A stretch of DNA of 22,985 nt from Peptococcaceae bacterium. GTDB taxonomy: Bacteria; Bacillota; Peptococcia; Peptococcales; Peptococcaceae. The notes under the pieces were generated by a model. It was not told the DNA's origin and did not search any database. It saw nothing but the letters and a program-made list of their open reading frames with translations. Shown in pieces: positions 1 through 5,532 of the stretch. A program made the position numbers and the translations under genes. Each line of letters starts with the position of its first letter. The stretch's first letter is position 1. The stretch covers positions 1-22,985 of the forward strand of contig CAAEKP010000079.1 of assembly GCA_900756555.1 (NCBI GenBank), written 5' to 3'.

Positions 1-534
1 ATAACTTACACTATGTGTCTGACTGTTATCTTTTTCATAGTATACCTTAATTACATGACTACTGCTTGCTTCACCTGCTACAATGCTATAGCTTTCTGGA
101 ACGGTTGCTGGGTCTGTTTCCACAAACTTATAACCTGCTCCATAGTAATTTGTGGTATTTACACCTGTTACGTCTACACTTGCTGCATCCATAATCCACT
201 GCGTGTCAGTTACAGCATCTGTAGTGTTAGTTAAGTTACCATCTTTGTAATACTCTACTGTGTAACTTACACTATGTTTCTGACTGTCATCTTTCACGTA
301 GTACACTTTGATAACATTGCTACTATTTTCTACACCGATTGTAGCTGGTGCAGTAGTACTATCATACTTATAGCCTGTTTTCAATTGACTTGCATAGTCT
401 GTTGAACCTACGCTAACAGCGCCATTAGCTTTTTCAGTAATAGCTGTCCCATATGGAGCTGTGCCAGTTTTAGTTAAAGTAGTGTCTTGAACAGTATCAT
501 AATAGTATTCTACTGTATACCCTACATTGACTTT
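1..534 (-). repeat. Tandem MucBP-like repeats inside the vWA surface protein gene
   Basis: Residues 637-660 and 724-741 of the surface protein are near-identical (VIKVYY-KD-SQ-HSVSY). At DNA level the sequence starting near base 2 recurs near base 263, a 261-bp (87-codon) period. A more diverged unit starts near residue 564 (GYTVEYYYD), about 84 residues before the next. The array continues past the left edge, so the copy number is unknown. The DNA-level similarity of the two leftmost units suggests recent duplication and possible copy-number variation between strains. Confidence 0.8.
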
Positions 535-2223
535 ACCATAAACATACTCAACTGTGGTTTCACCTTTTACAACATCAATAACACCGTTGCGTCCACGTTG
601 ATTATACCAAGTGTTAAACGCAGCAATTGTGCCATCCGTTATTTCTGCACCACCTTGAGTTACTTTTACGGATTTCAGTTCATAGCCTTCTGGAACATTT
701 TGAACAACTTCATTGGAAGTGTAAATCTTGTTAAACTTGCTTGTTAATACAGTTCCTTCTTCTGTTGTACGCCCAACGATTTTAGCCCCATCTGTCTGTT
801 CTTTAATCATGGTATCTGTTGGTAAACCAGTAGCAGTTACTTTTAATGTACCTGTCTCATAGACTACCTGAGGCACTGGGAACTGCAAGGTATCCTCTTT
901 GTATTCTTTATTAGCACTATCCCAATACTTATAAGTTAATGTTGCATCTTTGTTTAATGCAATTAATTCATTTGGATTGTCATAGTCTTTCAATTTGACA
1001 GTATACTTCAGAGTGGCACTGCCATTTACAAATGCACCTGTATCCCACGTAATTATATCCCCACTAGCATTAACGCTAGGTTGAGCCACTACCGTCTCAC
1101 CATTTTTCGGTAATTCTGTTGGAGTGATTGTGATTGGAGCACCCGGTTTCAGTGTTACCTCGTCACCCATCGTGTCGGTAACATCACCATCAATTAAAAC
1201 TTGCAGCACGCTATTGATAATGTCATTAAAAACATTAGCCAATTCGCCACCTTGAGCAGTTTTATTATACTTTGAAGCAGGTTCTGAACAAATATCGGTT
1301 AAAACATCAACTTGTTCTGCAAAACCAACTGTATATAATTCAAAGTTTTCTTTTTCTCTGCTTGCTTTAATTTTTCCTGCTGTGCTCGTTGCTTCAGTAC
1401 CAGCTGTACCATCATAATTTAATGTGCCATTCTGACCATATCTATTTGGGACACCATCTGTTAATAAAATTAATGCTGAACGAGGGTTGCTGGCAGCAGC
1501 TACTGGAAGCGCGGCATTCCCCTTGCGTAAACCATCATCAATGTTAGTACCGCTTGCGCTTACTTGAGCTCCAGAACGAATCGAACTTTTTATTGCATTT
1601 ACATTCGCTTCGTTAACTGTACCATCTTCATTTAATATCGGAGTTAATTTACGAATAATTTTACCGCTATAACTGAATTGACTAACTGCTATTTGTGCAT
1701 TAATTTTTTTCTCCACCAAAGTGTCAATCATAGCACAAGCCGCATTTTGAGCTATCGTAAGTCGCTGTAGGTTTTGACTATTTGTACATTTATCTGGTTT
1801 CGACCAATAGTCCGCACCACAATTGTTACATGTGTAATAACTTCCGTGCCGATTTGAATGTTTTGTAAAGCTAGTACTATTACAAGGCACCTTAATCCAG
1901 CTTCCATTATTTGTCATGCTAGGTGAGTAGTCTAACACCAATGAGATGTTTAAAGGCGGTTTCTGATCTTCGGTCCCACCACCAGAAATGGCCAATGTTA
2001 CTTCATATTCATCTAAACCAATTTGTTTTGCTTTTTTAGATAATGTAACACCGTTTTTTGATACAGAATCAGGATTGTGTACACCTACTGCTGGTGTATC
2101 CCCTCCTGCTGCTTCTGCCATACTATTGCCAGCCAGCAGATTACTTGGCATGATACTGGTGAACAGGAAGGTCAGCATAATGACCCAGGCCATCCATTTT
2201 TTCTTTCTTAGGAAATATTTCAT
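1..2223 (-). CDS. Secreted von Willebrand factor A surface protein with tandem repeats (3' end beyond window)
   Basis: The frame is open from the ATG at 2223 to base 1, giving 741 residues with no stop, so the C-terminus lies outside the window. An AGGAGG lies just upstream of the ATG. Residues 1-40 form a signal peptide: a KKK-rich N-region, a hydrophobic core, and a likely cleavage near MAEAAG. The vWA domain covers about 90-345. Its MIDAS metal site is DYSPS at 98-102, with a Thr in SGTN near 226 and the LLTDG strand at 253-257. Four cysteines (114, 132, 135, 146) sit in an insertion right after the MIDAS strand. Beta-rich linker domains follow, then repeats from about 564 carrying YTVEYY and VIKVYY motifs that resemble MucBP-type adhesin repeats. 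vWA proteins of this type are usually adhesins or pilus-tip-like proteins. The anchoring signal (LPXTG or SLH) is not visible. It probably shares a transcript with the gene ending at 2367. Function as an adhesin is inferred. Confidence 0.85.
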   Translation of the reverse strand, partial: MKYFLRKKKWMAWVIMLTFLFTSIMPSNLLAGNSMAEAAGGDTPAVGVHNPDSVSKNGVTLSKKAKQIGLDEYEVTLAISGGGTEDQKPPLNISLVLDYSPSMTNNGSWIKVPCNSTSFTKHSNRHGSYYTCNNCGADYWSKPDKCTNSQNLQRLTIAQNAACAMIDTLVEKKINAQIAVSQFSYSGKIIRKLTPILNEDGTVNEANVNAIKSSIRSGAQVSASGTNIDDGLRKGNAALPVAAASNPRSALILLTDGVPNRYGQNGTLNYDGTAGTEATSTAGKIKASREKENFELYTVGFAEQVDVLTDICSEPASKYNKTAQGGELANVFNDIINSVLQVLIDGDVTDTMGDEVTLKPGAPITITPTELPKNGETVVAQPSVNASGDIITWDTGAFVNGSATLKYTVKLKDYDNPNELIALNKDATLTYKYWDSANKEYKEDTLQFPVPQVVYETGTLKVTATGLPTDTMIKEQTDGAKIVGRTTEEGTVLTSKFNKIYTSNEVVQNVPEGYELKSVKVTQGGAEITDGTIAAFNTWYNQRGRNGVIDVVKGETTVEYVYGKVNVGYTVEYYYDTVQDTTLTKTGTAPYGTAITEKANGAVSVGSTDYASQLKTGYKYDSTTAPATIGVENSSNVIKVYYVKDDSQKHSVSYTVEYYKDGNLTNTTDAVTDTQWIMDAASVDVTGVNTTNYYGAGYKFVETDPATVPESYSIVAGEASSSHVIKVYYEKDNSQTHSVSY

Positions 2224-2366
2224 AGTTTTCCTCCTCTCCCTGTTAAGATTTATTTCCCGGTTGCTGCTCTGCTTTGCGCAAAACATTTCTACAAGCTTTT
2301 GTCGCTACTTTCATTGTCATGCCCATGTTGTCACCAAGGTTCAGCCTTCTGCCGCTTAACTTAGGG

Positions 2367-2846
2367 TTACCCTACATCTGCTGCCACACTGCCTGCCGCC
2401 TGATAACATGGCTCCGGCTGCGGTAATGCGCTGTCGATTAGCTTTATCAGCTCCAGAGCACTGCGAAACGTTGCTTCCTGTTTCCCCTCGGTCCAACTGA
2501 GTTTTCCCTGCCAGCTTGCTCCTCGCCGGAAGAGCACTTTCACTGTGAAAGTAGCGATTGCTTCCTGATCTGGCCGCAGCAGCAACTGTTCTTCGATACT
2601 GGCTCGTTCCAGTTGTTTTGGTACTCCTCCAAATCGTCGGCTTCGGACCGATGCCTGTGGGCTATCCATTGAATCCATCATGTCTTCCATTAACAGAAGC
2701 AGTCTGGTCAAGTTTCCAAAAGCAATCTCCTCGCCATAATACAAATTGTAAAACGTACCCTCTGGATTTTTGTCCCGATAGCTGTGGATGCGGATAACGC
2801 TGGATTTCATATCCTCAGGTACCACGTTCAGTGAAGCAATTGACAT
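2367..2846 (-). CDS. Uncharacterised 159-residue protein with an internal duplication, upstream of the vWA gene
   Basis: The start at 2846 (MSIASLNVV) is chosen because AGGAGGTG precedes it at ideal spacing; an in-frame ATG at 2903 would add 19 residues but lies within a promoter-region palindrome and lacks such a site. No signal peptide or membrane segment is seen, so it is probably cytoplasmic. Two halves align with each other: residues 16-58 (VIRIHSY...GTFYN...EEIAFGNLTRLLLLMEDMMD) and 99-140 (FTVKVLF...WQGKLSW...QEATFRSALELIKLIDSAL). Each has two beta-strands followed by a helix with a leucine-rich face. The halves are joined by a charged linker. I recall similar small proteins beside secreted vWA or pilin-like genes in gut Clostridia, but I do not know a function. 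The gene is 143 bp upstream of the vWA gene in the same direction with no terminator between, so co-transcription is likely. Confidence 0.75.
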   Translation of the reverse strand: MSIASLNVVPEDMKSSVIRIHSYRDKNPEGTFYNLYYGEEIAFGNLTRLLLLMEDMMDSMDSPQASVRSRRFGGVPKQLERASIEEQLLLRPDQEAIATFTVKVLFRRGASWQGKLSWTEGKQEATFRSALELIKLIDSALPQPEPCYQAAGSVAADVG

Positions 2847-2919
2847 AAGTTCACCTCCTGTTGTTGCAGCCTGTGTCAAAAGGTATACTTTTTGGCACGC
2901 CATAAAAATTACTACATCT

Positions 2920-2956
2920 AGTGGTTATGCAGTGAGTCCAACACTGTATAGCCACT
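2920..2956. other. Strong hairpin overlapping the -10 region of the surface operon
   Basis: Fifteen-base arms 2920-2934 and 2942-2956 pair at 13 of 15 positions (the other two are G-T type) around a 7-base loop. On the plus strand the right arm runs into seven T residues, giving the shape of a rho-independent terminator for plus-strand transcription, although no plus-strand gene is seen upstream. On the minus strand the arm 2942-2956 contains the predicted -10 box. It may be a transcription blocker, a regulator site or both. Confidence 0.5.
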
Positions 2957-2973
2957 TTTTTTATGTGTATCAA
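2945..2973 (-). promoter_or_regulatory. Predicted sigma-A type promoter of the surface-protein operon
   Basis: On the minus strand TTGATA (plus 2968-2973) and TATACA (plus 2945-2950) are separated by exactly 17 bp. Transcription would start near 2938 and give a leader of about 90 nt before the ATG at 2846. The -35 box lies in one palindromic site and the -10 box in a hairpin arm. Confidence 0.55.
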
Positions 2974-2988
2974 ATCGTATAGGTTTTG

Positions 2989-3039
2989 GCACACTTTTGT
3001 GCTGGTAATTTGGTAGAACAGTTTTTTCCTTGCTGTTCT
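2989..3039. other. Two further small dyads upstream of the surface operon
   Basis: GCACA-cttt-TGTGC lies at 2989-3002 and overlaps the right end of the second operator-like site. AGAACAG (3015-3021) pairs with CTGTTCT (3033-3039) across an 11-base spacer. Together with the neighbouring elements they make 2873-3040 unusually dense in dyad symmetry. Base composition here is AT-rich and no gene is seen in 2904-3524 on either strand. Confidence 0.4.
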
Positions 3040-3211
3040 GCACCTATTATATCATTCAGTGGTTACACTTTTGTTACATATTGCGATTTTTTTTGTTGAA
3101 AAACTAAAAAACTTTCGTCAAACCCATAAGTATTTCTTATTTGTTCATTTTTACAGTGTAATTCTATTGCCAAAACAAAATTTCTGCATAACTGCTTGCA
3201 CAAAAATAAGT

Positions 3212-3283
3212 GTGACAGAAATGTCACCGCAAATTAGATAGGACAATTTTGTCACCCCTGGTTTGGTAGGACAAATATGTCAC
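3212..3283. repeat. Three phased GACA-N4-TGTC palindromes with an exact 28-bp period
   Basis: GACA-N4-TGTC occurs at 3214-3225, 3242-3253 and 3270-3281, with centres at 3219.5, 3247.5 and 3275.5. The first is extended to a perfect GTGACA-GAAA-TGTCAC; the other two share AGGACAA...TGTCAC. Exact phasing implies binding sites for one protein. Multiple phased sites are typical of transposon ends of the multi-site type and of operator arrays. No transposase gene or remnant is visible nearby, so either a decayed element end or a regulatory array is possible. Confidence 0.6.
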
Positions 3284-3319
3284 ACATAATGCAATGATAT
3301 GCCACCAGACAGTAGTATC

Positions 3320-3515
3320 AAGGTGCGGGAGGATGATATCCTCCCCTACGGAATGGCAAACCTCCGTCCAGCCCTATATTTGCCGCGACATCAGATTTTT
3401 ATCGTGGCAAGGCGGCTTTCAAATTTGCGCAGCGTGTGCGCGCCCGACGTTTTTCTGGTCGGGTGTAAGGTACGCGAGCAAACAAATTTGAAAACAACAC
3501 CGCCACGGTGAAAAT
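3320..3515. repeat. Composite intergenic repeat with nested hairpins
   Basis: This gene-free stretch holds an inverted repeat around 3325-3345 (GGAGGAT/ATCCTCC), the string atatcctcccctacg at 3336-3350 that recurs at 5465-5479, a hairpin CCCGAC-loop-GTCGGG at 3443-3463 whose counterpart lies at 5282-5302, and outer arms GGCGGctttCAAATTTG and CAAATTTGaaaacaaCaCCGCC. The motif aggcggctttcaaat recurs near 13165-13180. CACCG-tgg-CGGTG (3498-3510) followed on the minus strand by TTGTTTT could act as a weak terminator for the 3525-4984 operon if transcription reads out of it. It looks like a dispersed genomic repeat. Confidence 0.5.
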
Positions 3516-3524
3516 TAACAAGCC

Positions 3525-4199
3525 CTAGAGTTTTACATTGACACCCAACAGCTTCGCCAACCCCACCGCCTGCAAGCTGCTCACAGTCAGTCCCTGCAGC
3601 TCGGTGTAATCGTCGGATAAGAGGATGCCGTCTATCTGGCAGGTGGAGAGGTCGGCGTTTTTCAGCATGGTGCGGAAAAAGTCTACGCGGGTGCAGTCGC
3701 AATTATCCCACAGGCATTGCTTGTGTTTGCAGCTGCTGAGGCTGGCTTCTTGCAGGCTGCATTGCTGAAACTGCACGGCCTCCAGCAGTGAGCCGCTGAA
3801 ATTAGCGTAGCGCAGCTGGCATTGCTCCAGCAGCAGATGGTGCAGGCTGCTTTCTTGCCACAGGCTGCCAGTGCCTTTTATCTCCCGCAGGGTACAGCAA
3901 TCCCAGTAGCTGTGGCTGAAATCGCAGTTGGACAGGTCACAGTTTTCCAGCGCAGTCTGCCGGAAGCTGGCTGTGGTAAATTGGCAGGCAATGAACCGAC
4001 AACTGATGAAGTACACATTGCGGAAAGAGATTCCGTGGCAATCCAGCTCTGGCAGGGTTAGCCCCCGCACCAGATAATTTTCGATGGCGCTTTCCTCGTA
4101 AGCGGCTGTTTCCAATAATTCCAGAAAGTCATCCAAATTTGTGACGGTCTGCAAGGCATCATCCTGCCATTGTGGCTGCCGCAAAGATACTTTTGTCAT
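3525..4199 (-). CDS. Cysteine-rich pentapeptide-repeat protein
   Basis: The 224-residue product has a short N-terminal helical region (about 1-45) and then irregular pentapeptide repeats of the A(D/N)LXX type from about 50 to 190, for example GISFRN, CRFIACQF, NCDLSNCDF, ANFSGSLL and KNADLST. Such repeats fold as a right-handed quadrilateral beta-helix. Fourteen cysteines occur, mostly in the repeat region, which is high for this fold. The C-terminal segment (LQGLTVSSLQAVGLAKLLGV) is a typical end cap of related clostridial proteins. Some pentapeptide proteins mimic DNA and protect gyrase (Qnr, MfpA); most have no known role, and nothing here shows which applies. The ATG overlaps the stop of the sirtuin gene upstream in a TAATG junction, with GGAGG before it, so the two are translationally coupled and probably act together. 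Confidence 0.85.
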   Translation of the reverse strand: MTKVSLRQPQWQDDALQTVTNLDDFLELLETAAYEESAIENYLVRGLTLPELDCHGISFRNVYFISCRFIACQFTTASFRQTALENCDLSNCDFSHSYWDCCTLREIKGTGSLWQESSLHHLLLEQCQLRYANFSGSLLEAVQFQQCSLQEASLSSCKHKQCLWDNCDCTRVDFFRTMLKNADLSTCQIDGILLSDDYTELQGLTVSSLQAVGLAKLLGVNVKL

Positions 4200-4984
4200 T
4201 AGCGGCCTCCTTTGCGCTGTTCATCCAGCAGCACAGGCAGCACCTGCGCAATGTCGGCTCCCACGCAGATGGCTTTGTGGTTGTTTTCTTCCACGCACAG
4301 CGGATGCATGGTGTTAATGCGAATCAGTTTAGCCCGTTTGTGGTTCATCACAATCTGCTCAAAGGGAAAGCGAATCAGTTCCGGCATGGTGTAACCCACG
4401 CCCAGTTCCAGAATGGCCAGCCGATTGTGGGCAGAGCCGTTGACAAAGCGGAAGAAGGCTTCGTTCTTTTCTCTGTATGGGGCATCGCAGAAGTGTTTGC
4501 CGGTGTACACGTTCATGATTAACGGCGCGCCGCAGTGAGGGCATTTGGGCTGATAGGATGCCTCCTGCCGCAGCTGGTCAAAGTGCTGCTTGCCAAGCCA
4601 TGTGTGTTCTTTGCAGTTTTTACTGCACTGCACCCGGGCCATATCGCCCTGGGCTTTGTAAATGCGCGCCAGTTCCAGACCGCTGTGCAGCAAAAAACCA
4701 TCGGCATTGCTGTCAATAATAAAGTAATCTTTGCCCTGCAGCAGTTCCGCCAGCTGCCGATACAGCGCAGGCACCGTTTTGCTCAGGCGCTGCTGTTCAA
4801 TGTAAGGCAGCCAGAACTGCCAGTAATCTTCGCTGCTCAGTTTTTTATCCAACGGCAGGGGCGCTACGCCAGCCGCGGCGGAAAAGCCGCCGCCAAGACC
4901 CACCAGAATCTGATCCGCCTGACGCAGTTCTTTCACAATCTGCGCTGCTTTTTCTGTGTTCCATGTTGTATCTTTGTGTGACAT
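4199..4984 (-). CDS. Sirtuin-family protein resembling class M (ADP-ribosylating) sirtuins
   Basis: I chose ATG 4984 (MSHKDTTW, 261 residues) because GGAG lies 9 nt before it; the ATG at 4990 is only 3 nt from that site. The Rossmann NAD motif is GLGGGFSAAAG near 29-39. The TQNID-like motif is SNADG with Asn93 and Asp95. The zinc ribbon is Cys120, Cys124, Cys148 and Cys151. LELGVG and RIN complete the NAD pocket. Where classical sirtuins have the catalytic histidine (HG before the first CxxC), this protein has AQGD with Gln112. The pattern QGD...QCS--C, then PKCPHCG-P-MN and LELGVG matches my recollection of class M sirtuins, which ADP-ribosylate lipoylated GcvH-like proteins. Those are usually linked to macrodomain, GcvH-L and lipoate ligase genes, none of which is here. 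The first five-kb context offers only the coupled pentapeptide gene. Family membership is firm; ADP-ribosyl transfer rather than deacylation is inferred. Confidence 0.8.
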   Translation of the reverse strand: MSHKDTTWNTEKAAQIVKELRQADQILVGLGGGFSAAAGVAPLPLDKKLSSEDYWQFWLPYIEQQRLSKTVPALYRQLAELLQGKDYFIIDSNADGFLLHSGLELARIYKAQGDMARVQCSKNCKEHTWLGKQHFDQLRQEASYQPKCPHCGAPLIMNVYTGKHFCDAPYREKNEAFFRFVNGSAHNRLAILELGVGYTMPELIRFPFEQIVMNHKRAKLIRINTMHPLCVEENNHKAICVGADIAQVLPVLLDEQRKGGR

Positions 4985-5071
4985 TCTCATTCACTCCATC
5001 TAAATTGATTTTGCTTCATTATAGCACAGGGAAATTGCAGTGTCATCTGATAAACCGACACAATCCACCGT

Positions 5072-5137
5072 TTATCAACAATATCATAAACAGGTTATCC
5101 CCAGAGTTATCCACAGTTTGTGCATAACTTGGGATAA
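5072..5137. promoter_or_regulatory. Cluster of DnaA-box-like sites upstream of dnaB
   Basis: Sites resembling the DnaA box TTATCCACA occur at 5072-5080 (TTATCAACA), 5095-5103 (TTATCCCCA), 5107-5115 (TTATCCACA, perfect), 5119-5127 (TGTGCATAA, the reverse of TTATGCACA) and, more weakly, 5129-5137 (reverse TTATCCCAA). Another near-match, TTATCCACC, lies at 5494-5502 just before the dnaB ribosome binding site. The dense spacing (starts 23, 12, 12 and 10 bp apart) is characteristic of DnaA-controlled promoters and of origins. There is no strongly AT-rich unwinding element beside it, so DnaA control or titration is at least as likely as an origin. Confidence 0.6.
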
Positions 5138-5169
5138 GTACATTTTTTCTGTTCAAGAAGGCACGGAGA

Positions 5170-5178
5170 TGGTATAAT
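5170..5178 (+). promoter_or_regulatory. Extended -10 promoter candidate after the DnaA-box cluster
   Basis: TGG-TATAAT at 5170-5178 is a perfect extended -10 element. The region 17 bp upstream (TGTTCA) is a poor -35, as is common with extended -10 promoters. A transcript from it would reach dnaB after about 350 nt of repeat-rich leader. Confidence 0.35.
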
Positions 5179-5203
5179 TGAGTATTGACATGATAGAACT
5201 GCT

Positions 5204-5480
5204 GTTAAATGGTAGGGGCGTGTATTACGCCAATGTCAAAAACTTAAGGAACCTTTTTGACCGTAGGGCGGCATGACCATACCCAACGCTTTTCTGGTTG
5301 GGTAAGCCGCCGTGGATAGAAAACATGGTTTCAATAAAGAAATAGAGAAATCAAACGCTTAAGCTGAGAAAATTTAAGCAGTTTTTCTACCGCAAGCGGC
5401 GGGTTGTGGTCAACCCGCCCTACAATTTAGTGAATATTTCCTGTTTAAGTTCTTGGCATTGGGCATATCCTCCCCTACGA
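5204..5480. repeat. Mosaic of dispersed intergenic repeats before dnaB
   Basis: The gap between the sirtuin gene and dnaB (5005-5532) carries, after the DnaA boxes, a GGGGCGTGTATTACGCC unit at 5215-5231, a hairpin CCCAAC-9 nt loop-GTTGGG at 5282-5302, a perfect 9-bp hairpin GGCGGGTTG-tggt-CAACCCGCC at 5398-5419, and atatcctcccctacg at 5465-5479, shared with 3336-3350. Such GC-rich units in AT-rich surroundings are typical of interspersed palindromic repeats in gut Firmicutes. No coding potential is seen. Confidence 0.5.
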
Positions 5481-5532
5481 TGACGCGAGGGTGTTATCCA
5501 CCACAATACATAAATTTCAGGAGGCTGACTGT

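Larger units (their letters stand above)
2873..2992. promoter_or_regulatory. Two related 26-28 bp palindromic operator-like sites flanking the surface-operon promoter
   Basis: Site 1 at 2873-2898 is a near-perfect 26-bp palindrome centred on GTATAC; 11 of 13 base pairs match and both mismatches are G/T. Site 2 at 2965-2992 shares the pattern GTGT-CAAA-N2-GTATA-N2-TTTTGGCAC with site 1. Centres are about 93 bp apart, close to nine helical turns. Site 2 overlaps the -35 box of the predicted promoter and site 1 falls in the leader between the start point and the ribosome binding site of the gene starting at 2846. The layout suits a repressor that binds both sites, possibly with looping. No candidate regulator gene is adjacent. 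Confidence 0.5.

Noticed and set aside
13..747. Plus-strand frames of 73 and 86 codons at the left edge.
   Set aside because: They lie antisense to the continuous, well-translated vWA gene and show the odd, Cys/Tyr-rich composition of a reversed coding strand.
2243..2326. A 27-codon reading frame (MGMTMKVATKAC...) on the minus strand between the unknown gene and the vWA gene.
   Set aside because: Only a weak GGTG site precedes it, the product is short and without motifs, and the frame could occur by chance in a 143-bp gap.
3212..3283. A small CRISPR array, because palindromic units alternate with unique spacers.
   Set aside because: Units of about 16 bp with 12-bp spacers are far too short, only three copies exist, and no cas gene is near.
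4199..4981. A 148-codon plus-strand frame and other plus-strand frames across the sirtuin gene.
   Set aside because: They are antisense to a gene with clear family motifs and coupled translation, and lack ribosome binding sites.
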